Program-made: the position numbers and the translations under genes
Assembly (NCBI GenBank): GCA_934635225.1
Contig: CAKTYZ010000004.1
Coordinates: 1 to 64,000 of the forward strand
From: an uncultured Kiritimatiellota bacterium
GTDB taxonomy: Bacteria; Verrucomicrobiota; Kiritimatiellia; RFP12; UBA1067
Direction of reading: 5' to 3'
Length of the DNA: 64,000 bases
The notes under the pieces: model-generated
Told to the model about the DNA's origin: nothing
Seen by the model: only the letters and a program-made list of their open reading frames with translations
The model's database searches: none
Shown here: piece after piece, positions 36,404-44,627 of the stretch
Layout: the number at the start of each line of letters is the position of its first letter
Position numbering within the stretch: position 1 is the first letter of the stretch

Positions 36404-36412
36404 TGGTATAAT
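36404..36412 (+). promoter_or_regulatory. Extended -10 (TGGTATAAT)
   Basis: TG-G-TATAAT lies 31 nt before the ATG at 36444. The space between holds a GAAAGGG ribosome site (36431-36437), so this promoter gives a short leader. Confidence 0.7.
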
Positions 36413-36443
36413 ACTCAAAAAAAGATGAATGAAAGGGTATGTT

Positions 36444-36953
36444 ATGCTTAAGATGAAGATGATGACACTTGTTCTCGCGTGGGCTCCCTGCGTCGTGCTC
36501 GCGCAGGGCAAGGAGACATTCATCATGCAGCAGGCGTATGCGGAGATGCAGCGCGTTCAGGGACAGATTTCCGTCTTGCAGTCAAACCTGAATGATCTCC
36601 AAAGCCGCGTTTCCCGCTTGGAGTCGGGGAACGAGGGTCAGGGACTTCGCCGTGAAGTCGAGGCCTTGCGGGCTGAGGTCTCGTCTCTTCGTCGTCAACT
36701 CGGCACGCAACGGGATGAAATCGTCCGCGATCTCTCGGGACGAATCGCCAAAATGCAGCCGCCGTCTCCACCACCGCGCGTCGAGCCGGTACGGACGGTC
36801 ATCGGCCCCCATCGCGAATATGTCGTCGAGGCCGGCGACACGCTTTCGCTCATCTCGCAGGCGACAGGCGTCTCGATTCGGAGGATCAAGGAGATGAACA
36901 ACATGAAGAACGACAATCTCCGTATCGGGCAGAAGCTGATGTTGCCGAAATGA
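36444..36953 (+). CDS. Secreted coiled-coil protein with C-terminal LysM domain
   Basis: 169 residues from the ATG at 36444, chosen for GAAAGGG 6 nt upstream; an in-frame ATG at 36429 is possible. The signal peptide ends near VVLAQ. Residues about 25-95 form a coiled coil (heptads in VQGQISVLQSNLNDLQSRVS and LRREVEALRAEVSSLRRQL). A Pro-rich linker and a LysM domain (HREYVVEAGDTLSLISQ to IGQKLMLPK) follow. LysM binds peptidoglycan, so the protein probably tethers to the wall in the periplasm. purD starts 13 nt after its stop. Confidence 0.88.
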   Translation: MLKMKMMTLVLAWAPCVVLAQGKETFIMQQAYAEMQRVQGQISVLQSNLNDLQSRVSRLESGNEGQGLRREVEALRAEVSSLRRQLGTQRDEIVRDLSGRIAKMQPPSPPPRVEPVRTVIGPHREYVVEAGDTLSLISQATGVSIRRIKEMNNMKNDNLRIGQKLMLPK

Positions 36954-36966
36954 AGTTGGTAGGTTT

Positions 36967-38280
36967 ATGAAAATACTCGTTGTCGGTTCGGGCGGCCGTG
37001 AACACGCAATCGCCTGGCGTCTCGCGCAAGATGCAGAACACCATGCGCTTTATTGTGCTCCGGGGAATGCAGGCACGGCAGCTGTTGCCACGAATGTTCC
37101 GCTGAAGGCGGATGACGTGTCCGGCCTTGTCGCCTGGGCGAAAGCGGAACGGCCCGATCTCGTTGTGGTCGGTCCTGAGGCTCCGCTTGTCCTTGGGCTG
37201 GTCGATGCCCTTGAGAAGGAGGGCGTGACATGCTTTGGCCCTGTCGCGGCAGGTGCGCGGATGGAGGGCTCGAAACGCTTTGCGAAGGAAGTGATGGATG
37301 CGGCGGGCGTGCCGACCGGCAAGGCGGAGACTTACACCGACGCCGCGTTGGCGAAGGCCGCGCTGCCCGGCTACGGACTGCCTGTCGTCATCAAGGCGGA
37401 CGGCCTCGCGGCGGGCAAGGGCGTCATTGTCGCGGAGACGCGCGAACAGGCCGAGGCGGCGATTGACGACATGCTCGTGGCAAACAAGTTCGGCGCGGCG
37501 GGCGCGGAGGTCCTGGTCGAGGAGTTCCTGCATGGTGAAGAATGCTCCATCCTTGCGCTGGTTGATGGCGAACATGCGGTTCTCCTGCCGTCGAGCCAGG
37601 ACCACAAGCGGATCTTTGACGGTGACAAGGGACCGAACACGGGAGGCATGGGCGCGTACAGTCCGGCGCCCGTCATCACGACGGGCAAGCTTCCGATGAT
37701 CAAGGAGAAGATCATCCTTCCTGTGGTGCGTGAGCTGAAGAGGCGCGGCATCACCTATCGCGGTGTCCTTTACGCGGGGCTGATGGTGAACGACGCGAGC
37801 GCCGTTCCTCATGGTCCGCTGGCGAAATCGGGCAGCGCGGTCAATGTCGTCGAGTTCAATGCGCGCTTTGGCGACCCCGAGACGGAGGCCGTCCTGCCGC
37901 GTCTCGGCGGTTCGTTTGCAACGGCGCTCCTGCACGCGGCAACAGGCTGTCTGCGTGACGAAGACGTCATCGTCAAGGATGATTGCGCTGCGACGGTCAT
38001 TCTCGCGTCGGGCGGCTATCCGGGAAAGTACGAGAGCAATCGAACCATCGCGTTCTCGGACGGTCAGACGGCGACGGCGAACAGCATCGTCTTTCATTGC
38101 GGGACGAAGACCGCAGGTGACAAGGTCGTCACGGCGGGCGGTCGCGTCCTGTCCGTGACGGGTCTCGGCGCGACGTTGCGCGAAGCCGTTGACAATGCGT
38201 ACGCGCGTCTCGCCGGGATTTCCTTCGAGGGCCGTTTCTACCGCAAGGACATTGCGCATCGCGCGTTCGAGAGGGAGTAA
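36967..38280 (+). CDS. purD: Phosphoribosylamine-glycine ligase
   Basis: 437 residues. It joins phosphoribosylamine and glycine with ATP in purine synthesis. It starts MKILVVGSGGREHAIAWRLA and has an ATP-grasp core: PVVIKADGLAAGKGV near residue 138, EEFLHGEECS near 183, DHKRIFDGDKGPNTGGMGAY near 213, and VVEFNARFGDPETE near 295. Full length. The stop touches the GTG start of the next gene. Confidence 0.97.
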   Translation: MKILVVGSGGREHAIAWRLAQDAEHHALYCAPGNAGTAAVATNVPLKADDVSGLVAWAKAERPDLVVVGPEAPLVLGLVDALEKEGVTCFGPVAAGARMEGSKRFAKEVMDAAGVPTGKAETYTDAALAKAALPGYGLPVVIKADGLAAGKGVIVAETREQAEAAIDDMLVANKFGAAGAEVLVEEFLHGEECSILALVDGEHAVLLPSSQDHKRIFDGDKGPNTGGMGAYSPAPVITTGKLPMIKEKIILPVVRELKRRGITYRGVLYAGLMVNDASAVPHGPLAKSGSAVNVVEFNARFGDPETEAVLPRLGGSFATALLHAATGCLRDEDVIVKDDCAATVILASGGYPGKYESNRTIAFSDGQTATANSIVFHCGTKTAGDKVVTAGGRVLSVTGLGATLREAVDNAYARLAGISFEGRFYRKDIAHRAFERE

Positions 38281-39036
38281 GTGCGCATTCGGTCGATTGC
38301 TTCCGGCTCTCGGGGGAACGCTTATCTCGTCGAGCAGGGCGATGCGGTCGTGCTGATTGACTGCGGCGTAAGCTACAAGTGCCTTCAGACGACTTTTGAC
38401 GTATCGCGGCTAAAGGCGGTCCTGATCACGCACAACCATGCGGACCATGTCGGCGGGCTGAAGCGTCTGCTGAACCGCGTTTCCGTTCCTGTCTATGCGA
38501 ACGAAATGACGGCAGAAACCGTCAGCCGAGATCTGGATCTGGACGATTCCGCGTTTGTCTGCTTTGAAAACGGTCAAGAATTTGAGGTGGGAGATCTGTC
38601 TGTCCTTCCTTTCTCGATTCCGCATGACGCGGCGGACCCCGTCGGGTATCTCATCCGTGGCGACTGGACGTATTTTCACGGCACGGACATCGGCACGCCG
38701 CTCGATTCTGTTGGTGTCAAGCTGGGTGCGGCGGATTATGCCACACTTGAATCAAATCATGATGCCGTGATGCTGCGACAATCGACGCGCCCGCCGTCGC
38801 TGATCCAGCGCATTGCAGGTCCGCGAGGACATCTTTCGAACGACCAGGCGTGTGAACTGGTGCGGAAGTTCGCGTCGCCGCGCCTGAAGGGGCTGGCGCT
38901 CGCGCATCTCTCGCGCGACTGCAATGCGCCGCACTTGGCCGAACGGCTGATGCACGAGACGCTGGAAGCCTTGCGGCGCACGGACATTGAACTGAAGGTC
39001 TGTCCCCCGGATGTTCCGGTGGGCTTTGAGGCGTGA
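38281..39036 (+). CDS. YycJ/WalJ-like metallo-beta-lactamase-fold hydrolase
   Basis: 251 residues from a GTG immediately after the purD stop. Metal ligands are visible in THNHADHVGG (near residue 50), in HGTDIGTP (near 137) and in ESNHD (near 158). RGHLSNDQA is typical of the YycJ subgroup. Members of this group are nucleases or hydrolases acting in the cytoplasm. The substrate cannot be told from sequence. Coupled to purD by adjacency. Confidence 0.88.
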   Translation: MRIRSIASGSRGNAYLVEQGDAVVLIDCGVSYKCLQTTFDVSRLKAVLITHNHADHVGGLKRLLNRVSVPVYANEMTAETVSRDLDLDDSAFVCFENGQEFEVGDLSVLPFSIPHDAADPVGYLIRGDWTYFHGTDIGTPLDSVGVKLGAADYATLESNHDAVMLRQSTRPPSLIQRIAGPRGHLSNDQACELVRKFASPRLKGLALAHLSRDCNAPHLAERLMHETLEALRRTDIELKVCPPDVPVGFEA

Positions 39037-39066
39037 TTGACGCGATGGGGCGGAATGGGGTATAAT
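39037..39066 (+). promoter_or_regulatory. Sigma70-type promoter TTGACG-18-TATAAT
   Basis: TTGACG at 39037-39042 and TATAAT at 39061-39066. It starts a transcript with a leader of about 37 nt to the GH2 gene. The promoter overlaps an in-frame ATG at 39065, which is therefore not the gene start. Confidence 0.75.
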
Positions 39067-39109
39067 GTCCGCCAATATGTTGAATCATATCCAAATGAGA
39101 AAGGAAAAC

Positions 39110-40960
39110 ATGAGAAATCTGATGGCAGTGGTTGTGGTGGTGTTTTCGGCCGTTGCGCAGGCAGCGCCGATGATGACGCCATGGGGTGAGAAGGTGACGA
39201 GCGCGAATGCGTGGCAGGAATATCCGCGTCCGCAATTGGTGCGCAGCGCGTGGACCTGCTTGAACGGCGATTGGGACTACGCAATTACGAGCGTGACGAA
39301 CACGCCGGGCCGACCGACGGCATGGCACGGCAAGATTCGCGTGCCGTTCGCGATTGAATCTGCGCTGTCGGGTGTCGGGCGGTTGCTGAATCCGGACGAG
39401 TTTCTTTGGTATACGCGGACGATTGACTGCCAAAAGCGTCCGGGTGAGCGCATCCTTCTCCATTTCGGCGCGGTAGACTTCCGCACAATGGTCTTCATCG
39501 GGCATCACGAGGTGACGGACGTGCCGCATGAGGGCGGGCAGAATCCGTTCACTCTCGACATCACCGACTACGTGACGGATGGCGCGAACGAACTGACCCT
39601 CTGCGTTTGGGACCCAACTCAGGATTTTGTCAACTCGCGCGGCAAGCAGAGCTTCAAGCCGGCGGGGTGCTTTTACACGCGCGTCTCGGGAATTTGGCAG
39701 ACGGTCTGGATGGAATCCGTGCCGGAGACTTACATCGCAGGCTACAAGGTGACGACCGACATCGACGCGGGGACGGTTAGTCTGTCGTTTGACGTCCGTA
39801 GCCCGAGGTTTGCGAAACCCGAGGTCGCGGTCGAGGTCGCGGGCGTGATGGCGACGAGCGTGGATGGTCTGGTAACGGTGAAATTGCCGTCTCCCATCAG
39901 CCTCTGGAGCCCGGATGCGCCGAACCTCTATGATTTCACCGCGCGATGCGGTGCGGATGCCGTGAAGGGCTATTTCGGTATGCGCAAGTTCGCCAAGGCC
40001 AAGGACAAGAACGGGCATCTGCGATTCTTCCTCAATAACCGTCCGTATTATGTGATGGCGACGCTGGACCAGGGCTGGTGGCCCGACGGGCTTCTGACCC
40101 CGCCATCGGAAGAGGCGATGGCATTTGACATCCAGACGCTGAAGGACTGCGGTTTCAACACGATGCGCAAGCACATCAAGATCGAGCCGCTTCGCTACTA
40201 CTATCTCTGCGACAAGATGGGCCTTCTGCTCATTCAAGACCTGCCGAGCGGCAGTGATGACCCGAAGGATCCGATGAAGCCAGGGACAACGGCGCGCTAC
40301 CACCTTCAGCGCGTCGAACAGAAGGAGATGATGGACGTGCTTCAGTCCTTCCCCTCCATTGTGATGTGGAACCCTTACAACGAAGGCTGGTCGCAACCGG
40401 GCGAGTTCCTGACGCATATGATGCTCGACTTCACGCGGAACTATGATCCGACCCGCCTCGTGAACGGTCCGTCCGGCTGCTGGGACTGGGAAGGCGGCCA
40501 CCTCCTGCCGACGGGCTGGGGGGTCGCGTGGGAGAAGCGCGTGACAACGGCGCACAAGCCGTCGGGCGTCTGCGAATCGGCCGACACGGTTGACGCGCAC
40601 CTCTACCGCGGCCCCGAAATGCTGGCCCTGAACAACCGGCGCATCTCCTTCCTCGGCGAGTTTGGCGGACTCGGACACCCTGTCGATGGCCACCTTTGGA
40701 AGGAGACGAAGGGAGGCTGGGGCTATGGCGGCACCAAGGACACCTCGACGCGCGAAGGCTTGGAGAAGACCTATCTCGGACTGATGGCGAAGCTCGGCGA
40801 TCTTGCGGAGAAGGGACTTGGTGGTTCGGTCTACACGCAGACGACGGATGTCGAGATCGAGATCAATGGCTTGATGACCTATGACCGCAAAGTGCTGAAG
40901 TTCAACCCGACGGTTCTCAAGAAAGCGCATGAGGAAGTCATTCGCCGCGCGGCAAAATAA
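39110..40960 (+). CDS. Secreted GH2 family glycosidase
   Basis: 616 residues. The ATG at 39110 has AAAGGAAAAC just upstream and a signal peptide (MRNLMAVVVVVFSAVAQA). It has a GH2 sugar-binding jelly-roll, Ig-like domain and TIM barrel; predicted acid/base E425 in NPYNEGW and nucleophile E517 in FLGEFGG. It is shorter than the LacZ-like enzyme at 30934 and lacks the C-terminal domain, closer to beta-galactosidase/beta-glucuronidase-like GH2 subfamilies. It stands apart from the pectin clusters; substrate unknown. Confidence 0.9.
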   Translation: MRNLMAVVVVVFSAVAQAAPMMTPWGEKVTSANAWQEYPRPQLVRSAWTCLNGDWDYAITSVTNTPGRPTAWHGKIRVPFAIESALSGVGRLLNPDEFLWYTRTIDCQKRPGERILLHFGAVDFRTMVFIGHHEVTDVPHEGGQNPFTLDITDYVTDGANELTLCVWDPTQDFVNSRGKQSFKPAGCFYTRVSGIWQTVWMESVPETYIAGYKVTTDIDAGTVSLSFDVRSPRFAKPEVAVEVAGVMATSVDGLVTVKLPSPISLWSPDAPNLYDFTARCGADAVKGYFGMRKFAKAKDKNGHLRFFLNNRPYYVMATLDQGWWPDGLLTPPSEEAMAFDIQTLKDCGFNTMRKHIKIEPLRYYYLCDKMGLLLIQDLPSGSDDPKDPMKPGTTARYHLQRVEQKEMMDVLQSFPSIVMWNPYNEGWSQPGEFLTHMMLDFTRNYDPTRLVNGPSGCWDWEGGHLLPTGWGVAWEKRVTTAHKPSGVCESADTVDAHLYRGPEMLALNNRRISFLGEFGGLGHPVDGHLWKETKGGWGYGGTKDTSTREGLEKTYLGLMAKLGDLAEKGLGGSVYTQTTDVEIEINGLMTYDRKVLKFNPTVLKKAHEEVIRRAAK

Positions 40961-40973
40961 TGAATAATCAAGA

Positions 40974-41219
40974 ATGACGCTGGCAGACTTGAAGGCTGGT
41001 GAAATGGCGGAGATAACGGGCTACACGCTCGGAAACGCCATGTATCGGGCCAAGCTTCTGGCCCTTGGGCTGACGCACGGCGTCCAGCTGAAGATCGTGA
41101 ATGTGGCGCCGCTCGGCGATCCGTTTGAGATTGCCGTGCGGGGCTATCATCTTTCCCTTCGGCGAGATGAGGTCGGGGTCATCAAGGTGCGGAAGCTGGA
41201 GAAGAAGGATGTCCGCTGA
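40974..41219 (+). CDS. feoA: Ferrous iron transport protein A
   Basis: 81 residues, a single SH3-like FeoA domain (MTLADLKAGEMAEITGY, then LLALGLTHGVQLKIVN and LRRDEVGVIKV). FeoA is a small cytoplasmic partner of FeoB. It ends immediately before the feoB ATG. The start has no clear ribosome site and lies 13 nt after the GH2 gene stop. Confidence 0.93.
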   Translation: MTLADLKAGEMAEITGYTLGNAMYRAKLLALGLTHGVQLKIVNVAPLGDPFEIAVRGYHLSLRRDEVGVIKVRKLEKKDVR

Positions 41220-43388
41220 ATGAAGACGATTGGGCTGATTGGCAACCCGAACTGCGGGAAAACGACGATCTTCAACGCGTTGACGGGCCTGCGGCAGCAC
41301 ATCGGCAACTGGCCGGGCGTAACGGTCGAGAAGAAAGAGGGCGTTGCGGCACTTCAAATTGAGGGCGTGGATGGGGCCCGTCAGGCGGAGGAAGTGAAGA
41401 TCGTCGATCTTCCCGGCGTCTATTCCCTGACTGCGACGAGTGAAGACGAACGGGCGACGCTCGAATATGTCTTGACGCATGAGGCCAATCTCTATGTCAA
41501 TGTCCTTGACGCGACGACACTGGAGCGCAATCTCTACCTGACGCTCCTCATGTGCGAACTCCAGGTGCCGATGGTGCTGGTGGTGACGATGATGGACATT
41601 GCCCGCCAACGCAACATGGTCATAGAGCTGGACCACCTGTCCGAACACCTCGGCGTTCCCGTTCTCGGCATCAATGCAAACGACGCGAACGACGTGAGCC
41701 GTCTGAAGCGCGAACTCGCGACTGCGTTGGCGCAGGCGAAGGTGCCGACGGTGAAGCTTGACTACGGCAATGAGCTGGAGAGGGAGATTGACATTCTCTC
41801 GTCTTGTACGGTGAAGACGGCTGAGGCCCTGAAGGTCAGCCGCCAATGGGTGGCCCTGAAGGCTCTGGAGGGCGATCCGCTCGTCCGCGCGAAACTGGAA
41901 GCCTACCATGACATGGCTCCAGCGGTCGTGGACGGTGCGGTTGAACGCGTCACGAAAGTGCTGGGCGACCCGCCGGACGTGGAACTCGCCGAAGCGCGTT
42001 ATGGCGTCATTGCGGGGCTTGTCCGCGACGTCGTGCATATTACGCGGATGAAGATTTACGTAAGCGAGTGGATCGACCGCTTTGTCCTCAATCGTTTCCT
42101 TGGCATTCCGCTCTTTCTCGGCGTGATGGTGGCGGTCTTCGCGCTCGTCAGCTTCGCGGGCGGTGCGCCGACGGCGTTCTTCGACACATGGGGCTCGTAC
42201 CTCTTGCAGGACATCCCCCGCTGGCTGGTCGTGAACCTGTGCGGCGGCCCTGCTTGGCTCGCGACGGTCATCGCGGGAATCGGCGGTGCGCTAACGGTGT
42301 TGGTCTCGTTCGTGCCCGTCATCTTCTGCATGTTCTTTGCGCTCTCGATTCTCGAAGACTCTGGCTACATGGCGCGCGCGGCATTCTTGGCCGATCGCCT
42401 GATGCGGTGGATGGGCCTTCCCGGGAAGTCATTTGTGCCGATGCTCGTTGGCTTTGGGTGCAGCGTGCCGGCGATCATGGCGACGCGCGCCCTGGAGTCG
42501 AAGCGTGACCGGATGCTGACGATTTTCATGATTCCGTTCATGAGTTGCGGTGCGAAACTTCCCGTTTACGCGGCCTTCGCGGCGGCCTTCGCGCCTGAAG
42601 CCCCGTGGAAGATGATGGTTTCGCTCTATCTCATTGGCGTCGTCCTTGGGACTTTCGTCGGGCTTGTCCTCAAGCGGACGCTCTTTCGGGGCGAACCGGC
42701 GCACTTCATCATGGAGCTGCCCCCGTATCATCTGCCGCGGCCGAAGCACATCCTCCTCCACACATGGGAGCGACTGACGGGCTTCCTCTTTCGCGCGGGC
42801 AAGTTCATCGTGCCGATGATGCTCGTTCTCGGTCTCTTGAACAGCTTTGACCTTCATGGGAGGTCGCGCGTCAACAATGACGCGGCGCCAGCCGAGACGA
42901 TTCTTGCGTCTGTCGGCAGGACGCTGACGCCGGCTTTCGAGTCTATCGGCGTCGAAAAGGCGAACTGGCCCGCGTCAGTAGCCGTCTTTACGGGGCTTTT
43001 CGCAAAGGAGTCGGTAATCGGGACTCTGAACGGTCTTTATGCTCAGACGGCCACGCAAGAGGCGAACGGGCTGGCCCCGGACGAGCGCGGCGAGATGCGC
43101 CGCCATTTCCCGAAAGGTTTCCATCAGGCGTTCGCCTATCTGCTGTTCGTCCTTCTGTATGTGCCGTGCGTCGGCGCGACGGCGGTCGTCTTCAAGGAGA
43201 TCGGAAAGATCTACGGCGTGATCTTCGTCGGCTACCTGACGCTTTTTGGCTGGTCGGTCGCGACGGTCTACCATGCGGTCATGGTCTCGCATTCGGCGCC
43301 ATGGGCGTTTCTCGGGCTGGGCGTTCTCGGCATGATGTTCGGTGGCTTTTGGCTGTTTGGCCGCAAGCACCGCATTGACATGATCTGA
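41220..43388 (+). CDS. feoB: Ferrous iron transporter B
   Basis: 722 residues. The N-terminal G domain has G1 GNPNCGKTT (residues 8-16), DLPGVYSLTA and a G4 NVLDATTLERN region. Membrane gate motifs GCSVPAIMATRALESKRDRM and FTGLFAKESVIGTLNGLY follow in a multi-pass C-terminal half. It imports Fe(II) across the inner membrane, as expected for an anaerobe. It forms an operon with feoA and the ApbE-like gene 11 nt downstream. Confidence 0.96.
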   Translation: MKTIGLIGNPNCGKTTIFNALTGLRQHIGNWPGVTVEKKEGVAALQIEGVDGARQAEEVKIVDLPGVYSLTATSEDERATLEYVLTHEANLYVNVLDATTLERNLYLTLLMCELQVPMVLVVTMMDIARQRNMVIELDHLSEHLGVPVLGINANDANDVSRLKRELATALAQAKVPTVKLDYGNELEREIDILSSCTVKTAEALKVSRQWVALKALEGDPLVRAKLEAYHDMAPAVVDGAVERVTKVLGDPPDVELAEARYGVIAGLVRDVVHITRMKIYVSEWIDRFVLNRFLGIPLFLGVMVAVFALVSFAGGAPTAFFDTWGSYLLQDIPRWLVVNLCGGPAWLATVIAGIGGALTVLVSFVPVIFCMFFALSILEDSGYMARAAFLADRLMRWMGLPGKSFVPMLVGFGCSVPAIMATRALESKRDRMLTIFMIPFMSCGAKLPVYAAFAAAFAPEAPWKMMVSLYLIGVVLGTFVGLVLKRTLFRGEPAHFIMELPPYHLPRPKHILLHTWERLTGFLFRAGKFIVPMMLVLGLLNSFDLHGRSRVNNDAAPAETILASVGRTLTPAFESIGVEKANWPASVAVFTGLFAKESVIGTLNGLYAQTATQEANGLAPDERGEMRRHFPKGFHQAFAYLLFVLLYVPCVGATAVVFKEIGKIYGVIFVGYLTLFGWSVATVYHAVMVSHSAPWAFLGLGVLGMMFGGFWLFGRKHRIDMI

Positions 43389-43399
43389 GATCGTTTCTC

Positions 43400-44218
43400 A
43401 TGAAAGACCTCATTGCCGCGCTTTTGTTGGCGTCGCTTGCCTTTGTCGGATGCACGCGGCAGTCAGAAACTGACATTGACCGCGTTGAATGGACGGCGAT
43501 GGGAACGGTCGCGGCCCTGCAGGGGCGGAAATCTGCGCAACTTGCGGATTTCGGCGCAGCGGTTGTCACGGCACAGTCGTGTTTCAAACGGGTCTCGTCC
43601 GAGTTTAATCGATTCGACACGAACTCGACGATCTGCCGCCTTGGGCGTCCGAGCGCGTTCGGTCGACCCTGTTGGGACGCGGCGAATGCTCTGAAACGCC
43701 TTTCGGACGGTGCGTTCAATCCGCATTGGCGCGGCACGAACGCCCTCGACTTCGGTGCGATTGCCAAGGGTTTCGCCGTCGATGTCGCGGCGGACGCACT
43801 TCAGGGAATGACAGGTGACTTGCTCGTCGATCTCGGCGGCAACCTGAAATCGGTTCGCGGCGACTGGCGGACAGGTGTCCGCGCACCCTCAGGCTTGGGG
43901 CTGGTCGCCGTCGTCACCTTGCATGCCGGCGAGGCCTTGGCGACGAGCGCCGAGTATTTCCGCGGCAAGCACATCTTCGACGGACGTACGAGTCAGCCTG
44001 TCTCAAATGATGTTGCCGCCGTCACGGTTCTTGGAACATCGGCAATGTGGGCAGACGGTCTCTCGACTACGCTTTTCGTGTTGGGACCCGAGGCCGGCAG
44101 CCGGTTTCTGCGCGAACGTTGGGAGCCGAAGCACCCTCCTGTCTCCGTCCTCTGGGTTCTGTATGACGGGCAGATTCGCAAACTTGATCCGCATCAGCGG
44201 TTTCAGGCGGCAGACTGA
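43400..44218 (+). CDS. ApbE-like FAD:protein FMN transferase lipoprotein
   Basis: 272 residues with a lipoprotein signal (LASLAFVGC, lipid-modified Cys at 19). ApbE landmarks: WTAMGTVAAL, ALDFGAIAKGFAVDVAADAL near residue 113, LLVDLGGNLKSVRG near 135, TSAEYFRGKHIFDGRTSQPV near 178, and TSAMWADGLSTTLFVLGPE. Members attach FMN to flavoproteins of Rnf/Nqr complexes outside the membrane. It is somewhat short and divergent. It lies in the feoAB operon. Confidence 0.85.
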   Translation: MKDLIAALLLASLAFVGCTRQSETDIDRVEWTAMGTVAALQGRKSAQLADFGAAVVTAQSCFKRVSSEFNRFDTNSTICRLGRPSAFGRPCWDAANALKRLSDGAFNPHWRGTNALDFGAIAKGFAVDVAADALQGMTGDLLVDLGGNLKSVRGDWRTGVRAPSGLGLVAVVTLHAGEALATSAEYFRGKHIFDGRTSQPVSNDVAAVTVLGTSAMWADGLSTTLFVLGPEAGSRFLRERWEPKHPPVSVLWVLYDGQIRKLDPHQRFQAAD

Positions 44219-44248
44219 ACGACTGTGGCGTCTCTGCCATGTCCGGGC

Positions 44249-44272
44249 GCGCCACCCCCATGGGGGTGGCGC
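44249..44272. repeat. Perfect 24-bp palindrome
   Basis: GCGCCACCCCCA is followed directly by its exact reverse complement, 30 nt after the ApbE-like gene stop. No T-run follows, so a classical terminator is unlikely. It could be an operator or a bidirectional hairpin. Confidence 0.7.
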
Positions 44273-44340
44273 ATCCATCCGCATGGAGACACCTCATCCA
44301 TCCGCATGGAGACGCCTCTTCCATCCGCATCGGTTGACGC
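44272..44340. repeat. Three 23-bp tandem repeats
   Basis: Two nearly identical 23-bp units (44272-44294 and 44295-44317), each starting CATCCATCCGCATGGAGAC and ending CCT, are followed by a third degenerate one (44318-44340). They adjoin the palindrome and precede the promoter at 44392. No coding function is evident. Confidence 0.7.
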
Positions 44341-44391
44341 ATCCGTTCCGGGTCGTCCCCGGCATCTATTACAATTTCCACTCTTTCCCCA

Positions 44392-44421
44392 TTGACAGTG
44401 CGACAAGGAATTTGGTATCAT
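44392..44421 (+). promoter_or_regulatory. Promoter of the attenuator leader (TTGACA-18-TATCAT)
   Basis: A perfect -35 TTGACA at 44392-44397 and TATCAT at 44416-44421 with an extended TG. Transcription would start near 44428, about 19 nt before the leader-peptide ATG. Confidence 0.8.
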
Positions 44422-44446
44422 ACCCGCCGTTTTACGAGGAAAAGAC

Positions 44447-44524
44447 ATGAGATTGAACGGCCTTATCGCTCTTCTTATCATTGCCGCGATTATTATTAGT
44501 CGCGGGGCTGTTGCTTGTTGCTAA
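44447..44524 (+). CDS. Leader peptide rich in Leu and Ile, attenuator type
   Basis: 25 codons. AGGA lies 6 nt before the ATG. Residues 6-17 read LIALLIIAAIII, so 5 Ile and 3 Leu codons fall within 12 codons; the peptide then continues SRGAVACC to TAA. Short size, its own ribosome site, branched-chain codon cluster and a terminator right after it match amino-acid attenuator leaders such as those of ilv and leu operons. Stalling at the Leu/Ile codons should leave 44502-44512 free to form the antiterminator; translation to the stop codon should cover it. Mechanism inferred from sequence. Confidence 0.8.
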   Translation: MRLNGLIALLIIAAIIISRGAVACC

Positions 44525-44558
44525 GAAAAGAGGATATCTGGCACTTGAACGGCCCCGC
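44502..44558 (+). promoter_or_regulatory. Antiterminator pairing of the attenuator
   Basis: GCGGGGCTGTT (44502-44512, within leader codons 19-22) pairs over 11 positions with AACGGCCCCGC (44548-44558), with one G-U pair. The second strand is also the 5' arm of the terminator, so the two structures exclude each other. Confidence 0.75.
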
Positions 44559-44580
44559 TCGGAAACGAGGGGGCCGTTTT
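44548..44580 (+). terminator. Attenuator terminator
   Basis: A 13-bp stem with one bulged G (44557), a GAAA tetraloop (44562-44565) and TTTT at its end. It lies 48 nt before the ligase gene, so it can only act as a regulated terminator for that gene or end the leader RNA. Confidence 0.85.
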
Positions 44581-44627
44581 CAATTTAGAAAGACAACGGA
44601 AATCGAAACATCAGAAAGAACGAATCC

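Noticed and set aside
39065..39109. ATG at 39065 as start of the second GH2 gene
   Set aside because: It lies in the -10 box; the ATG at 39110 has a ribosome site and a signal peptide.
44249..44272. Classical Rho-independent terminator for the feo operon
   Set aside because: The hairpin is perfect but no T-run follows either arm.
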